Shown here: positions 38,133 to 46,921 of the stretch, piece by piece
Layout: every line of letters starts with the position of its first letter
How positions within the stretch are numbered: the first letter of the stretch is position 1
Assembly (NCBI RefSeq): GCF_934630535.1
Contig: NZ_CAKTVU010000002.1
Coordinates: 62,001 to 126,000 of the forward strand
Length of the DNA: 64,000 bases
From: an uncultured Senegalimassilia sp.
GTDB taxonomy: Bacteria; Actinomycetota; Coriobacteriia; Coriobacteriales; Eggerthellaceae
Reading direction: 5' to 3'
Program-made: the position numbers and the translations under genes
The notes under the pieces: generated by a model
Told to the model about the DNA's origin: nothing
What the model saw: the letters and a program-made list of their open reading frames with translations, nothing else
Database searches by the model: none

Positions 38133-39452
38133 TTACGCAGCCTTGGCGGTCTGGCGGGCCTCCTTGCGCTTCTCCAGAGAGTCGACGCACACAGCGGCGG
38201 ACTGGTCGCCGGTGATGTTGACGACGGTGCGCATCATGTCGAGCACGCGGTCGACGCCTGCGACCAGCGCGATGCCCTCGACGGGCAGGCCGACGGACTG
38301 CAGCACCATGGCCAGCATGATCATGCCGGAGCCGGGGACGCCGGCGGTGCCGATAGAGGACAGCACGGCGGTCATGACGATGACGCACTGCTGACCGAGG
38401 GTCAGGTCGATGCCGAAGACCTGGGCAATGAAGATGGCGCAAACGCCCTGGTAGATGGCGGTACCGTCCATGTTGATGGTGGCGCCCAGCGGCAGCACGA
38501 AGCTGGAAATCTCGCGGCGCACGCCCAGCTTCTCGGAGCACTCCATGTTAATGGGAAGCGTGCCCACCGAGGAGGCGGATGCGAAGGCGAACGTCATGGC
38601 GCGGAACTGGCCCTTGAAGAACGTCAGCGGGCCCATCTTCGCGATGGCCTTCACCATGCCGGAGTACACCAGCACCATGTGCAGGATCATGGCCAGGTAG
38701 GCCACCAGGATGAGCTTGAGCAGCGGCAGCAAGATGTCGGGGCCGTTGGTGGCAACCACGGGGGTGATCAGGCCGAACACGCCGAACGGAGCGATGGAGA
38801 TGATCATGTGCATGATCTTGATGCACACTTCGGACATGCCGTTGACGAAGTCGGCGACAGGCTGCGCCTTCTTGCCGGCGGCCAGGATACCGAAGCCGAA
38901 GAACAGCGCGATCACGATGATCTGCAGCATGCTAGCGTCGGACATGGGCTGCACGAAGTTGCTGGGGAAGATGTTGACGACGGTCTCGATGAAGGAAGGA
39001 GCGGCCTTTGCCTCATACGAAAGCTCGTCGGTGGTCAGGGTGTAGCCGCCGCCGACGTTGAACACGTTGGCGATGATCAGGCCGATGATGATGGCGCATG
39101 CGGTGGTGCAAAGGTAGTACGCGATGGTCTTGCCGCCGATGGCGCCGACCTTCTTGATGTCGGACAAGCTGATGACGCCGGCGATCATCGAGAAGATGAC
39201 CAGCGGCACCACGATCATCTTGATGAGGTTCAAGAAGATGGTGCCCAGGGGCTTGATGTAAGTGGTGGCGATATCAGGGGTGCCCTGCAGGGCAAGGCCG
39301 GCCACGACGCCCAAGGCCAACGCAATGAAAATCCACGTGGTAAGGGAAAGACGCTTAAACCAAGGCTTGTCGGCGTTTTCGGCGGAAACCGCTTCCGTAG
39401 CCTCCTTAACGTCTGTTTTGACCTCTTGCTCAAGGTCGTTGATCTTGGACAT
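38133..39452 (-). CDS. Dicarboxylate/amino acid:cation symporter (DAACS family)
   Basis: 439 residues from ATG 39452 (AGAGGG upstream; the frame extends a further 28 codons without a ribosome site). Family hallmarks are ASASSVGTLPINM for the Ser-rich hairpin, LPLGATINMDGTA for the NMDGT metal/substrate motif, and SSIGTAGVPGSG for the second hairpin. About eight membrane helices plus re-entrant loops. These carriers take up glutamate, aspartate, Ser/Thr or C4-dicarboxylates with Na+ or H+. In this genome supply of C4-dicarboxylates to respiratory reductases is a sensible role, but substrate is not proven. Confidence 0.93.
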   Translation of the reverse strand: MSKINDLEQEVKTDVKEATEAVSAENADKPWFKRLSLTTWIFIALALGVVAGLALQGTPDIATTYIKPLGTIFLNLIKMIVVPLVIFSMIAGVISLSDIKKVGAIGGKTIAYYLCTTACAIIIGLIIANVFNVGGGYTLTTDELSYEAKAAPSFIETVVNIFPSNFVQPMSDASMLQIIVIALFFGFGILAAGKKAQPVADFVNGMSEVCIKIMHMIISIAPFGVFGLITPVVATNGPDILLPLLKLILVAYLAMILHMVLVYSGMVKAIAKMGPLTFFKGQFRAMTFAFASASSVGTLPINMECSEKLGVRREISSFVLPLGATINMDGTAIYQGVCAIFIAQVFGIDLTLGQQCVIVMTAVLSSIGTAGVPGSGMIMLAMVLQSVGLPVEGIALVAGVDRVLDMMRTVVNITGDQSAAVCVDSLEKRKEARQTAKAA

Positions 39453-39622
39453 GTGAACCCTCTCTAACTCAAAAATCCCTTCCAATGCAGCCGACGCTTG
39501 CGCGCGCTGCTGCAATTGAAGCGCCATAAGGCACAAACGCGCATTGTACCCGAAACTCTACGAAATCAGCCCAAAACAATCATCGTTTTCGGTTGCCGAG
39601 GGAAAACGGCGGTTGAGGAATC

Positions 39623-39640
39623 TATATTATCGATAATATA
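39623..39640. promoter_or_regulatory. 18-base perfect palindrome TATATTATCGATAATATA
   Basis: A very AT-rich palindrome in GC-rich DNA, 7 bases beyond the stop of the EamA gene (-) and ~170 bases upstream of the symporter start (-). It may be an operator for the symporter or part of its promoter. Confidence 0.5.
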
Positions 39641-39647
39641 TCTTATG

Positions 39648-40628
39648 TTATCTTGTCTTCCCGGCCAGCGTCACAAGGGCCAGCATGACCAGCATGAGCA
39701 CCAATCCCGCCCAATCGAAGCCGGAAAACGCTGTACCCAGGAACACGCAGGCGCAGACGCTGGCGCTGATCGGCTCGACGGCGCCCAGCAAGCTGCCGGT
39801 GACCGAGCCCACGAACGCCACGCCGCGCAGATACAACCCGAACGACACGAACGTCCCCAGAAACGCCAGGCCGCCGATGAGTACCAGCCAGCCGAACGCG
39901 TCCATGCTCGCAACCGCCTCGGGAGCGCCCGCGCCCATGGCAAGCTGAATGGCGTACGCGATTCCCGAGCACACGCACGTCACCAGCATGCCGACGCTTG
40001 TAGCCGCAAAACTGCCGAAACGGTCGAACAAGCCCGCGGCACGCGGGGTCAGCACGTAGATTGCAACGCACACGGCGTTCAAAAGGCCCCAGAACAAGCC
40101 AGCCGCCGGTAGCACCAGCGTGCCCAAATCGCCCTGCGTGGCGATAAGCACCGTTGCCGCAAAGGCGCAGATCAGGCCCACAAATTCGTTCCCCTTCGGC
40201 AAATGCCGCCCCATCACGCACGTGAACAGCATGACGAACACGGTGCTGAGCATCTGAAGCACCGTAGCGGTGCCGGCGTTGGTGAATGCGATGGTCATGG
40301 AATACGCGAACTGGTCGATGAACAGCGCGACGCCGAACACCAGGAAAAACAGCTTCACACGCGGTTCGCTCTTCCAAATCAGCTCGAGCATGTAGCGGCG
40401 GCGTGCCACCAGCACGCCAAAGAAGAACAGCGTGGCCACCAGCGAGCGCACGGCAGTGGCGAACATGGGCGTGATGCCGTAATGCGAGAACAAATGCTGG
40501 GCGCACGCACCCGACACGCCCCACAATCCGGCACCCGCAAGCGCACAGGCGATGCCCACCAAAAACATGCGGCGCCGCGCGGCGGTCGCCGCCTGCCCAT
40601 CAGCAAGCTGCGCGTCCGTTTTCGCCAT
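39648..40628 (-). CDS. EamA/DMT-superfamily transporter
   Basis: 326 residues with ten hydrophobic helices in two halves. Typical phrases are GAGLWGVSGACAQHLF in helix 1, SMTIAFTNAGTATVLQML in the first half and FVGSVTGSLLGAVEPISASVCA in the second half. It is a likely exporter of a small metabolite, substrate unknown. It is only distantly similar to the transporter at 16945. It is divergent from the deformylase-like gene with 124 bases between. Confidence 0.9.
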   Translation of the reverse strand: MAKTDAQLADGQAATAARRRMFLVGIACALAGAGLWGVSGACAQHLFSHYGITPMFATAVRSLVATLFFFGVLVARRRYMLELIWKSEPRVKLFFLVFGVALFIDQFAYSMTIAFTNAGTATVLQMLSTVFVMLFTCVMGRHLPKGNEFVGLICAFAATVLIATQGDLGTLVLPAAGLFWGLLNAVCVAIYVLTPRAAGLFDRFGSFAATSVGMLVTCVCSGIAYAIQLAMGAGAPEAVASMDAFGWLVLIGGLAFLGTFVSFGLYLRGVAFVGSVTGSLLGAVEPISASVCACVFLGTAFSGFDWAGLVLMLVMLALVTLAGKTR

Positions 40629-40752
40629 AACCTAAACCCTCCCCAATGTATACCAACGTATGCGTTAAAATGTCGAAAGCGATTGTAAAGCAATACGTCG
40701 GCTTGCGCATTCTCATGCGGTTGCGCGCCGGCGTCGAAGCGGAGGAAGTCTT

Positions 40753-41175
40753 ATGGCAATCAAGGAACTGGTCCACGACGAAGCGGTGCTGTCCACTCCC
40801 TGCGAGAAGGCAACGGCCGAGGATGCCCAGGTGGCGCAGGATCTGCTGGACACCATGGCGTCGCTCGACGAGGCGGCCTGCCTGCACGCCAACCAGATCG
40901 GCGTGACGCGCAACCTGTTCGCCTACGTTGACGAGAAGGACGTGCAGCATGTCATGTTCAACCCCGTCATCAAGCTGGGCCTGGCCGCAAGCAAGCAGGT
41001 AGAAGGCTGCTTCACCCACGAAGAGCCCGTCACGGTCACCCGCTACGACCGCATCAAGGTCTCCTACGAGGAGCTGGTGGACGGCAAGCTGGTCCCCCGC
41101 AAGGGCGATTTCCGCGGCTGGGTCGCGCAGCTGATCCAGCACATGGCCGACCACGGCAAGGGCAAGTTCATCTAA
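40753..41175 (+). CDS. Peptide-deformylase homologue without the catalytic Glu
   Basis: 140 residues, shorter than housekeeping deformylases. Motif 1 (usually GxGxAAxQ) reads CLHANQIGV. Motif 2 keeps the metal Cys in EGCF. Motif 3, normally QHExDH, reads QHMADH, so both metal His remain but the catalytic Glu is Met. Clostridial 'def2-like' proteins with the same length keep the Glu. Either it has lost N-formyl-Met hydrolysis and acquired a binding role, or it uses another general base. No second deformylase is visible in the window. A strong terminator follows. Confidence 0.85.
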   Translation: MAIKELVHDEAVLSTPCEKATAEDAQVAQDLLDTMASLDEAACLHANQIGVTRNLFAYVDEKDVQHVMFNPVIKLGLAASKQVEGCFTHEEPVTVTRYDRIKVSYEELVDGKLVPRKGDFRGWVAQLIQHMADHGKGKFI

Positions 41176-41182
41176 GCGCTCA

Positions 41183-41220
41183 CGAGCCGAAGGGCACTCC
41201 CCTTCGGCTCGTTTTCTTTT
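41183..41220 (+). terminator. Intrinsic terminator after deformylase-like gene
   Basis: CGAGCCGAAGGG (41183-41194) pairs perfectly with 41200-41211; TTTTCTTTT follows. Confidence 0.9.
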
Positions 41221-41247
41221 GCGTGTTTTGCAGATTGGAGCATCTTT

Positions 41248-43245
41248 ATGAGCAACGAGCTTTCCCGTCGTCAGTTCCTTGCCGGTGCAACCGCCTTCGC
41301 TCTTGGCAACGCCATGTTCGGGTTGCCGCGTCGCGCGTTCGCCGATGATGCGCAGGCGGGCAGCGCCATCGTCATCCTGCACACCAACGACGTCCACTGC
41401 GCCGTTGGCGAAGCCGACGAAACGGGAGCGGCGCCGCTAGGGTATTCGGCGCTGGCAAGCTATGTTGCCGACCGCAAAGGTGTTTTCGGCAGCGGAAACG
41501 TCACGCTTGTGGATGCCGGCGATGCCGTGCAGGGCAACGTCATGGGCACGCTGACGCAGGGTCAGGCGCTCGTCGACATCATGAACGCCACGGGATACGA
41601 CTACGTGATTCCCGGAAACCATGAGTTCGATTACGGGATGGCGCAGTTCAATCACCTGGTAGGAAGCGCAAGCGCCACATACCTGAGCTGCAATTTCACC
41701 GACAAGCGCCCCGAGGTGCCCACGCTCATGTTCGCTCCGTACGCCATCCGGGCTTATCCGCTTGCCGGTAGCGGTACCGCGCGCGTGGCGTTCATAGGGG
41801 TTACCACGCCGGCGACGCTGACGGCCTCGTCGCCGAAATCGTTCTGGCGAAGCGACGACGACCATACGTGCGTATACGGCTTTTGCGAGGACGATACCGG
41901 CGCAGCGCTTGCCACGGCGGTGCAAAACGCCGTGGACCAAGCACGCGCAGCAGGCGCCGATTACGTTGTGCTGCTGGCGCACCTTGGCCAGGACGGGTCG
42001 CCCGACATCTGGCGCTCCGACGCGTTGGCGAAGCGCTGCCGCGGCATCGACGTGATCATCGACGGCCATTCGCATCAGGAATATGTGCAGGTCAAGCAGG
42101 ACGCCGAAGGCAAAAAAGTCATCATCACGCAAACGGGCACGCAGTTCTCCAGCGTGGGCCAGGTCGTCATCAACCCGAACAGCGGCGCCATCTCCGCCAG
42201 CACGCCAGCCTTCGAGGCGACGCTTCTGCGCGAGGCCCGCAAAAGCGACGATCCCGCATACGTGCAGGAGGTGACGTTCGGGCGCGATGCCGGCGTGCAG
42301 GCGACCATCAACGAGAAGGTCGCGGATGTCGAAGCTCAAACGGGAACCGTGATCGGCGCGTCTGAGGTTGACCTATACGCGTTCGAGGACGATGACTACA
42401 CCTGGGCCGTCCGTGCGCACGAAACGAACCTTGGCGACTTCGTGACCGACGCGTACCTTTATTATGCGACGAACGCGGGTGTCATGGCAGACATCGCATT
42501 CGTCAACGGCGGCGGCGTTCGCGCAAACCTCAACCGCGGCAACGTGACGAAGGGCGACCTCATCAACGTGAACCCCTTCAATAACCAGCTTTGCTACACC
42601 AGCGTTTCGGGTCAGGATCTGCTTGATGCGCTTGAGCTTTCGGCCAGCAGCTTGCCCGAGTCCAACGGCGACTTCCTCCAGGTTTCGGAGGGGCTGGAGT
42701 TCGTCATCCGCACCGACATCGACTCGCCCGTTTTGCGCTCGGGCAGCACGTTCGTCGGCATAGACGACGCGAAGGAACGCCGCGTGCGCAGAGCGAAGCT
42801 ACACGGCAAGGCCATCGATCCGCAAGCGGCGTATACGCTGGTGTGCCACTCGTACTACCTGGTGGAAGGCGGCGGTTCGTACAGCATGCTGTGCAAGAAT
42901 CCGGTCACGCTGCTGGGCCTGGACAACGATGCCCTTATGGAATACGTGCAGCTGAACCTGCAAGGCGTTATCGGACAGCAATATGCAGGCGCCGCGGGTC
43001 AGGGGCGCATCGCGACGCAGGTTGGACCCGACCCCGCGCCTGATTCCGACCCCACGTCGAAGGGCGAGCCCGAGCAGCCCGAAACGCAGCCTCCGGCGAA
43101 CGACGCCAGCGACCCCAAGCCCCTTGCCCCGACCGGCGATGACGGCGCCCTGAAGGCAGCCTCCGCAGCCGTTGCTGCCGCAGCAGCAGTCGGAGCAGCC
43201 GCTTTCGCCACCGCCCACGCAGAAACCGAGGACGAACGCGCATAA
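41248..43245 (+). CDS. Cell-wall-anchored 5'-nucleotidase (UshA-like)
   Basis: 665 residues. A Tat signal (SRRQFLAG) starts the protein. The metallophosphoesterase domain has HTNDVH (~45), VDAGDAVQG, GNHEFDYG (~125) and DGHSHQE (~272). The C-terminal 5'-nucleotidase domain has NGGGVRAN and FNNQLCY. Near the end, a Pro/Glu-rich spacer is followed by LAPTG, an Ala-rich hydrophobic stretch and a short tail, a LAxTG sortase signal, although the tail is acidic, not basic. It hydrolyses extracellular nucleotides to nucleosides, for purine salvage or to remove extracellular ATP. Confidence 0.92.
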   Translation: MSNELSRRQFLAGATAFALGNAMFGLPRRAFADDAQAGSAIVILHTNDVHCAVGEADETGAAPLGYSALASYVADRKGVFGSGNVTLVDAGDAVQGNVMGTLTQGQALVDIMNATGYDYVIPGNHEFDYGMAQFNHLVGSASATYLSCNFTDKRPEVPTLMFAPYAIRAYPLAGSGTARVAFIGVTTPATLTASSPKSFWRSDDDHTCVYGFCEDDTGAALATAVQNAVDQARAAGADYVVLLAHLGQDGSPDIWRSDALAKRCRGIDVIIDGHSHQEYVQVKQDAEGKKVIITQTGTQFSSVGQVVINPNSGAISASTPAFEATLLREARKSDDPAYVQEVTFGRDAGVQATINEKVADVEAQTGTVIGASEVDLYAFEDDDYTWAVRAHETNLGDFVTDAYLYYATNAGVMADIAFVNGGGVRANLNRGNVTKGDLINVNPFNNQLCYTSVSGQDLLDALELSASSLPESNGDFLQVSEGLEFVIRTDIDSPVLRSGSTFVGIDDAKERRVRRAKLHGKAIDPQAAYTLVCHSYYLVEGGGSYSMLCKNPVTLLGLDNDALMEYVQLNLQGVIGQQYAGAAGQGRIATQVGPDPAPDSDPTSKGEPEQPETQPPANDASDPKPLAPTGDDGALKAASAAVAAAAAVGAAAFATAHAETEDERA

Positions 43246-43263
43246 CCAATGGCTGAAGCTACG

Positions 43264-43349
43264 AAAATGGAATCCATTCCGCAAAATGCCGGAATCACTG
43301 CTGAAAATGGATTGAAATCCATTTTCACGGGGAATTTCGCATTTTGCGG
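43264..43349. repeat. Nested inverted repeats after the nucleotidase gene
   Basis: The outer pair CCGCAAAATGC (43279-43289) and GCATTTTGCGG (43339-43349) encloses GAAAATGGATT (43303-43313) and AATCCATTTTC (43316-43326). A further palindrome AATGGA-A-TCCATT sits at 43266-43278. All arms are perfect and share the core AAAATGG/CCATTTT. They may terminate the nucleotidase transcript or form a repetitive element; AT content is higher than in the neighbours. Confidence 0.65.
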
Positions 43350-43420
43350 ACTATAATCCATATATCGGCTATCGCTGAATGCAGAATATGGCACGAATCG
43401 GCAACAAAGGGGCGTGAGGC

Positions 43421-44626
43421 ATGCAACTTATTGCTAGGGATCGATATCTTGAGTGGTTGCTTTCCTGGAAAGACAAGCATGTCATCAAGGTCGTGTCGGG
43501 CGTGCGCCGTTGCGGCAAGTCAAAGCTTTTCGAGATCTACCGCAATCACCTTATGCAGCACGGCGTTACGGCGGACCAGATCATCGCAATCAACTTCGAA
43601 GAGCTTGAATACGAGGACCTGACGTCTTATCGGGAACTCTACGATTACGTAAACGCAAGGCTGGCACCCGGCAAAACGACTTACGTGCTCCTTGATGAAA
43701 TCCAGCATGTCGATCACTACGAGAAAGCGGTTGATGGACTGTTCATAAAGGACAACGTCGACGTCTATATCACGGGGTCAAACGCCTATTTTATGTCGGG
43801 TGAGCTTGCCACGCTTCTTTCCGGCCGTTATATCGAGCTCAAGATGTTGCCGCTGTCGTTCAAGGAGTTTTGCTCGGCGCAAGGCAATGCCGGGAAGAGC
43901 CGCGATACGCTGTTCAACGAGTACATCACCTCTGGCTCGTTTCCGTTTATCGCCGAAACGCAAATCGACGAGCAAAAGGCTAAGGAATATGTGCGCAGCC
44001 TTTACGACACCATCATCGTACGCGATGTGGTGGACAGGCTGCGCGTTTCCGACGTGTCGACGCTTCTCAATATCACGAAGTTTTTGCTGCATAACATAGG
44101 CAGCAAGGTGTCGCACAAGAAGATTGCCGATACGTTGACGTCTTCGGGTAACAAGGTCGACCAGAAAACCGTGTCGAAGTACATCAAGGGGCTCACCGAC
44201 AGCCTGGCGTTGTACGCGGCGCCTCGTTATAACGTCAAAGGAAGGCAGCTTCTTTCCACGAATTGCAAATACTATGCGGTTGACCTGGGGTTGCGCAATG
44301 TGTTGGTGAAAACAAGCAGCAGCGATATCGGGCATATCCTGGAAAACGTCGTGTATTTGGAGCTGCTCCGTCGAGGGTATGACGTGTATGTCGGCGATAT
44401 CGAAAACGGCGAGATCGACTTCGTTGCTATCAAGCCCGACGACACGCAGTACTTCCAGGTTTCGGCGACAACGCTTGAAGAATCCACGCTGAAACGGGAG
44501 CTGGCGCCGTTCGCGACGGTGCGCGACAACTACCCTAAGATCCTGCTCACCCTTGACACGATCTTCGGAACCGCCGATTACGACGGCGTGAAGAAGCGCA
44601 ACGTCATCGACTGGCTGCTTGAGTAG
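43421..44626 (+). CDS. AAA ATPase with DUF4143-type C-terminal domain
   Basis: 401 residues. The N-terminal half is a P-loop ATPase with Walker A GVRRCGKSKL and Walker B YVLLDEIQHV, plus the arginine-rich region LLSGRYIEL. The C-terminal half matches the DUF4143 layout: a winged-helix part (VDQKTVSKYIKGLTDS) and a restriction-endonuclease-like fold ending in NGEIDFVAIKPDDTQYFQV, with D/E residues compatible with nuclease-like cores. This family is widespread in gut bacteria and its role is unsettled. Codon use and AT content differ somewhat from neighbours, so recent acquisition is possible. Confidence 0.9.
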   Translation: MQLIARDRYLEWLLSWKDKHVIKVVSGVRRCGKSKLFEIYRNHLMQHGVTADQIIAINFEELEYEDLTSYRELYDYVNARLAPGKTTYVLLDEIQHVDHYEKAVDGLFIKDNVDVYITGSNAYFMSGELATLLSGRYIELKMLPLSFKEFCSAQGNAGKSRDTLFNEYITSGSFPFIAETQIDEQKAKEYVRSLYDTIIVRDVVDRLRVSDVSTLLNITKFLLHNIGSKVSHKKIADTLTSSGNKVDQKTVSKYIKGLTDSLALYAAPRYNVKGRQLLSTNCKYYAVDLGLRNVLVKTSSSDIGHILENVVYLELLRRGYDVYVGDIENGEIDFVAIKPDDTQYFQVSATTLEESTLKRELAPFATVRDNYPKILLTLDTIFGTADYDGVKKRNVIDWLLE

Positions 44627-44631
44627 AGCTC

Positions 44632-44964
44632 CTAGCAGCTAGGCTTAGATGGGGTGTTGTCGATGGCGTTGACCCACCAGCGGTCGATGTCGGGGGTGCC
44701 GAGCGCCGGCGAACCTTGGCGGCGCTCCAGGTACAGATTGGTTTCCCTCCGCCCGAAACGGATGCGGAAACGCGACGTTTTCACCCCCTTCTGCATTTGC
44801 CCCGGCTCCCCGCGGTAGAGCACCTCATCGATGCGGAACGTGCGTCCATCAGGCCATATGACCGCTAGCGGATCGATGCGCCCCTCGTCATTCACGTGCA
44901 GCACGACGTTGACGTACATTTTGTGCACGCCTCGTCTTTCGCCGTCTTTCGTCATAAAATCCAT
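44632..44964 (-). CDS. Unknown 110-residue protein sharing an SOS box with the Y-polymerase
   Basis: A compact protein of alternating beta-like and charged segments: NVVLHVNDEGRIDPLAVIWP, FRIDEV, RFRIRFG and RWWVNAID. No signal peptide or membrane segment. Its start is 14 bases from a perfect LexA-type box and it is divergent from the DNA polymerase gene, so DNA damage should induce both. It may assist or regulate the polymerase, but no known family comes to mind. Confidence 0.65.
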   Translation of the reverse strand: MDFMTKDGERRGVHKMYVNVVLHVNDEGRIDPLAVIWPDGRTFRIDEVLYRGEPGQMQKGVKTSRFRIRFGRRETNLYLERRQGSPALGTPDIDRWWVNAIDNTPSKPSC

Positions 44965-44977
44965 CGCTATGGTATTA

Positions 44978-44993
44978 TCGAACGCGCGTTCGA
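44978..44993. promoter_or_regulatory. Perfect LexA (SOS) box in divergent promoter
   Basis: TCGAACGCGCGTTCGA is an exact palindrome and contains the Gram-positive/actinobacterial LexA core CGAAC-N4-GTTCG. It lies between the 110-residue gene (-) and the Y-family polymerase (+), placed to repress both. Confidence 0.88.
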
Positions 44994-45038
44994 AAATTGC
45001 TAGCGAACAAACGATGGAGAAACGGAAAGGATTGGCGG

Positions 45039-46355
45039 GTGACGGATTTGCGCAAAACCTCGGGTTGCGTTATATGCATCGACTTGAAGTCGTTCTACGC
45101 CAGCGTTGAGTGCGCCGATCGCGGCCTTGACCCGTTCACCACCAACCTGGTGGTGGCCGACCCCGACCGCTCCGCGAACACCATCTGCCTTGCCATCACG
45201 CCGGCCATGAAGGCCGCCGGCGTGCGCAACCGTTGCCGTGTGCGCGACATCCCGCCGGGTATCGAGTACCTGACCGCCGTCCCCCGCATGAAACGATACA
45301 TGCAGGTCAGCGGCGAAATCGTGGGCAGTTACCTTGAGCTTGTCAGCCCGCAGGACCTGCAGGTGTATTCCATCGACGAATGTTTCATCGACGCCGCGCC
45401 CTACCTGCGCCTCTACCGCACCGACGCGCGCACGTTCGTGAAACGCCTGATGCGGCGCGCTTTCGAGGTTTCCGGCGTCACCGCCACGGCCGGCATCGGG
45501 CCGAACATGTTCCAGGCCAAAGTGGCGCTCGACATTTGCGCGAAGCACGCCAGCGACGGCATCGGCCAACTTGACGACGAATCGTTCAAGCGCGAGATCT
45601 GGTTCCATCGCCCGATTACCGACATCTGGGGCATCGGCCCGGGCATCGCCCGTCGTTTGGCCAAGCACGGCGCGTACGACCTTGCGGGGGTTTGCGCCGT
45701 CAACCCCAAGGTGCTGCGCCGCGAGTTCGGCAAAAACGCCGAATACCTTATCGACCACGCGTGGGGCCTGGAAGCGTGCACCGTCGAGCAGGCGCGCAGC
45801 TACCGCCCGCGCGGCCATTCGCTGACCAACGGTCAGGTGCTCATGCGCGATTACAGCTGCGGCGAGGTGGAAACGCTGCTGCGCGAGATGGTGCTGGGCA
45901 GCGCGCTCGAACTGGTAGAGAAAGGGCTATGCGCCCAGGTGGCAAGCGTGTACGTGGGGTATTCGGCCAGTAACTTCCCCCACCAATCGTGGGAGAAGTG
46001 CGGGCCGTTCGGCGCGGCGGCCGCCGGCGCGGGCGGGTCGGCGAAGCTGCCTAAACCCACCAACGCCGTCGATGCGTTGACCGACGCCGTACTGGAAATC
46101 TACCGCGCCCGCGTAACGCCAGGGCTTTCCATCCGCCGCGTGAACATAGCGCTGGCGGACCTGATGCCCGCCGAGAAGGTGCAGCCCACGCTGTTCGACG
46201 ACGCCGCGAACGAGCGCAAGCAGGCCGCCCTGTCGCGGGCCATGGTGGATGTGCGGAAGCGGTTCGGCGCGAACGCGCTGTTGAAAGCCACAAGCTTGAA
46301 GGAGGAGGCGAACGCCATGGAGCGCAACAACCAGGTAGGCGGGCATCGTGCTTAG
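45039..46355 (+). CDS. Y-family DNA polymerase (UmuC/UvrX-like)
   Basis: 438 residues from GTG 45039 (GGAAAGG 8 bases upstream). Catalytic carboxylates: IDLKSFYASVE (~14-24) and YSIDECFIDAAPYL (~110). The helix-hairpin-helix DIWGIGPGIARRLAKHG and little-finger domain follow. It carries out error-prone translesion synthesis. It resembles the UmuC-like polymerases of mobile and Gram-positive loci more than DinB, and an in-line YolD-like gene supports that. Expression should be under LexA control through the box 46 bases upstream. Confidence 0.94.
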   Translation: MTDLRKTSGCVICIDLKSFYASVECADRGLDPFTTNLVVADPDRSANTICLAITPAMKAAGVRNRCRVRDIPPGIEYLTAVPRMKRYMQVSGEIVGSYLELVSPQDLQVYSIDECFIDAAPYLRLYRTDARTFVKRLMRRAFEVSGVTATAGIGPNMFQAKVALDICAKHASDGIGQLDDESFKREIWFHRPITDIWGIGPGIARRLAKHGAYDLAGVCAVNPKVLRREFGKNAEYLIDHAWGLEACTVEQARSYRPRGHSLTNGQVLMRDYSCGEVETLLREMVLGSALELVEKGLCAQVASVYVGYSASNFPHQSWEKCGPFGAAAAGAGGSAKLPKPTNAVDALTDAVLEIYRARVTPGLSIRRVNIALADLMPAEKVQPTLFDDAANERKQAALSRAMVDVRKRFGANALLKATSLKEEANAMERNNQVGGHRA

Positions 46356-46590
46356 CCCTGATCAGGCGCGCGTTGCCGCCGGTCTGCCCACGCCGGACGT
46401 GTGGCCGGGCCTGTCGGCCGACGAGCGCGAATACCGCGCGCAGGTGCTCGACCGCATAGCGCAACGCGTAGCCGCCGACGGCGTGCGCGTGTCGGTCCCC
46501 TCGCCCGACCGCGGCAGCCAGTTCATACCCTTCGCAGCGCTAAAAGGCTACGAAGAAGTAATCGCCGAAGTCGAGAACGGCAAAGAATAG
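46348..46590 (+). CDS. YolD-like small protein, partner of the Y-polymerase
   Basis: 80 residues, overlapping the polymerase gene by 8 bases, so translation is coupled. The C-terminal phrase DRGSQFIPFAALKGYEEVI matches the YolD-like family motif (RxxQFxPFxALxGYEE). YolD-like proteins accompany UvrX/UmuC-type polymerases and are thought to help or regulate them. The N-terminal 45 residues are more variable. Confidence 0.78.
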   Translation: MLSPDQARVAAGLPTPDVWPGLSADEREYRAQVLDRIAQRVAADGVRVSVPSPDRGSQFIPFAALKGYEEVIAEVENGKE

Positions 46591-46615
46591 CCCACCCAAA
46601 AAAGAGGCGGGCGCA

Positions 46616-46921
46616 TCATATAAGCTTTGCGTAGTCTTGCGTTTGGTGAAAGAATGCGATTACCGAAACTTCTTTATCGTTTCGAACATAAAGTGCAACA
46701 TATCCCCTGATGAGGGCTTTGCGAATCCCCATACCGGCAAGTCGCTGCTCGTTGCAAAGCGGATATAGATCAGGAAGCTGCGATACCGCATCCACAAACT
46801 CGTCGAATGCATCGAGCAGCGTGACGATCGCCGATGGCTCTTTCAGAACTTGGGCTATATAGCCGCAAGCTTCCGCGAGTCCGGCTTGTGCGGACTCGGA
46901 AATCACCACATTAAGCGCCAT
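46616..46921 (-). CDS. RelE/ParE-family toxin
   Basis: 101 residues from ATG 46921, overlapping the antitoxin end by 11 bases. The start MALNVVISESAQAGL, middle LPDLYPLC and end VIAFFHQTQDYAKLI fit the RelE/ParE fold, with conserved Arg/Lys residues in GIRKALIRGYVALY. It is either an mRNA-cleaving RelE-like or gyrase-targeting ParE-like toxin; sequence alone does not decide. It is neutralised by the upstream Phd/YefM protein. Confidence 0.85.
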   Translation of the reverse strand: MALNVVISESAQAGLAEACGYIAQVLKEPSAIVTLLDAFDEFVDAVSQLPDLYPLCNEQRLAGMGIRKALIRGYVALYVRNDKEVSVIAFFHQTQDYAKLI

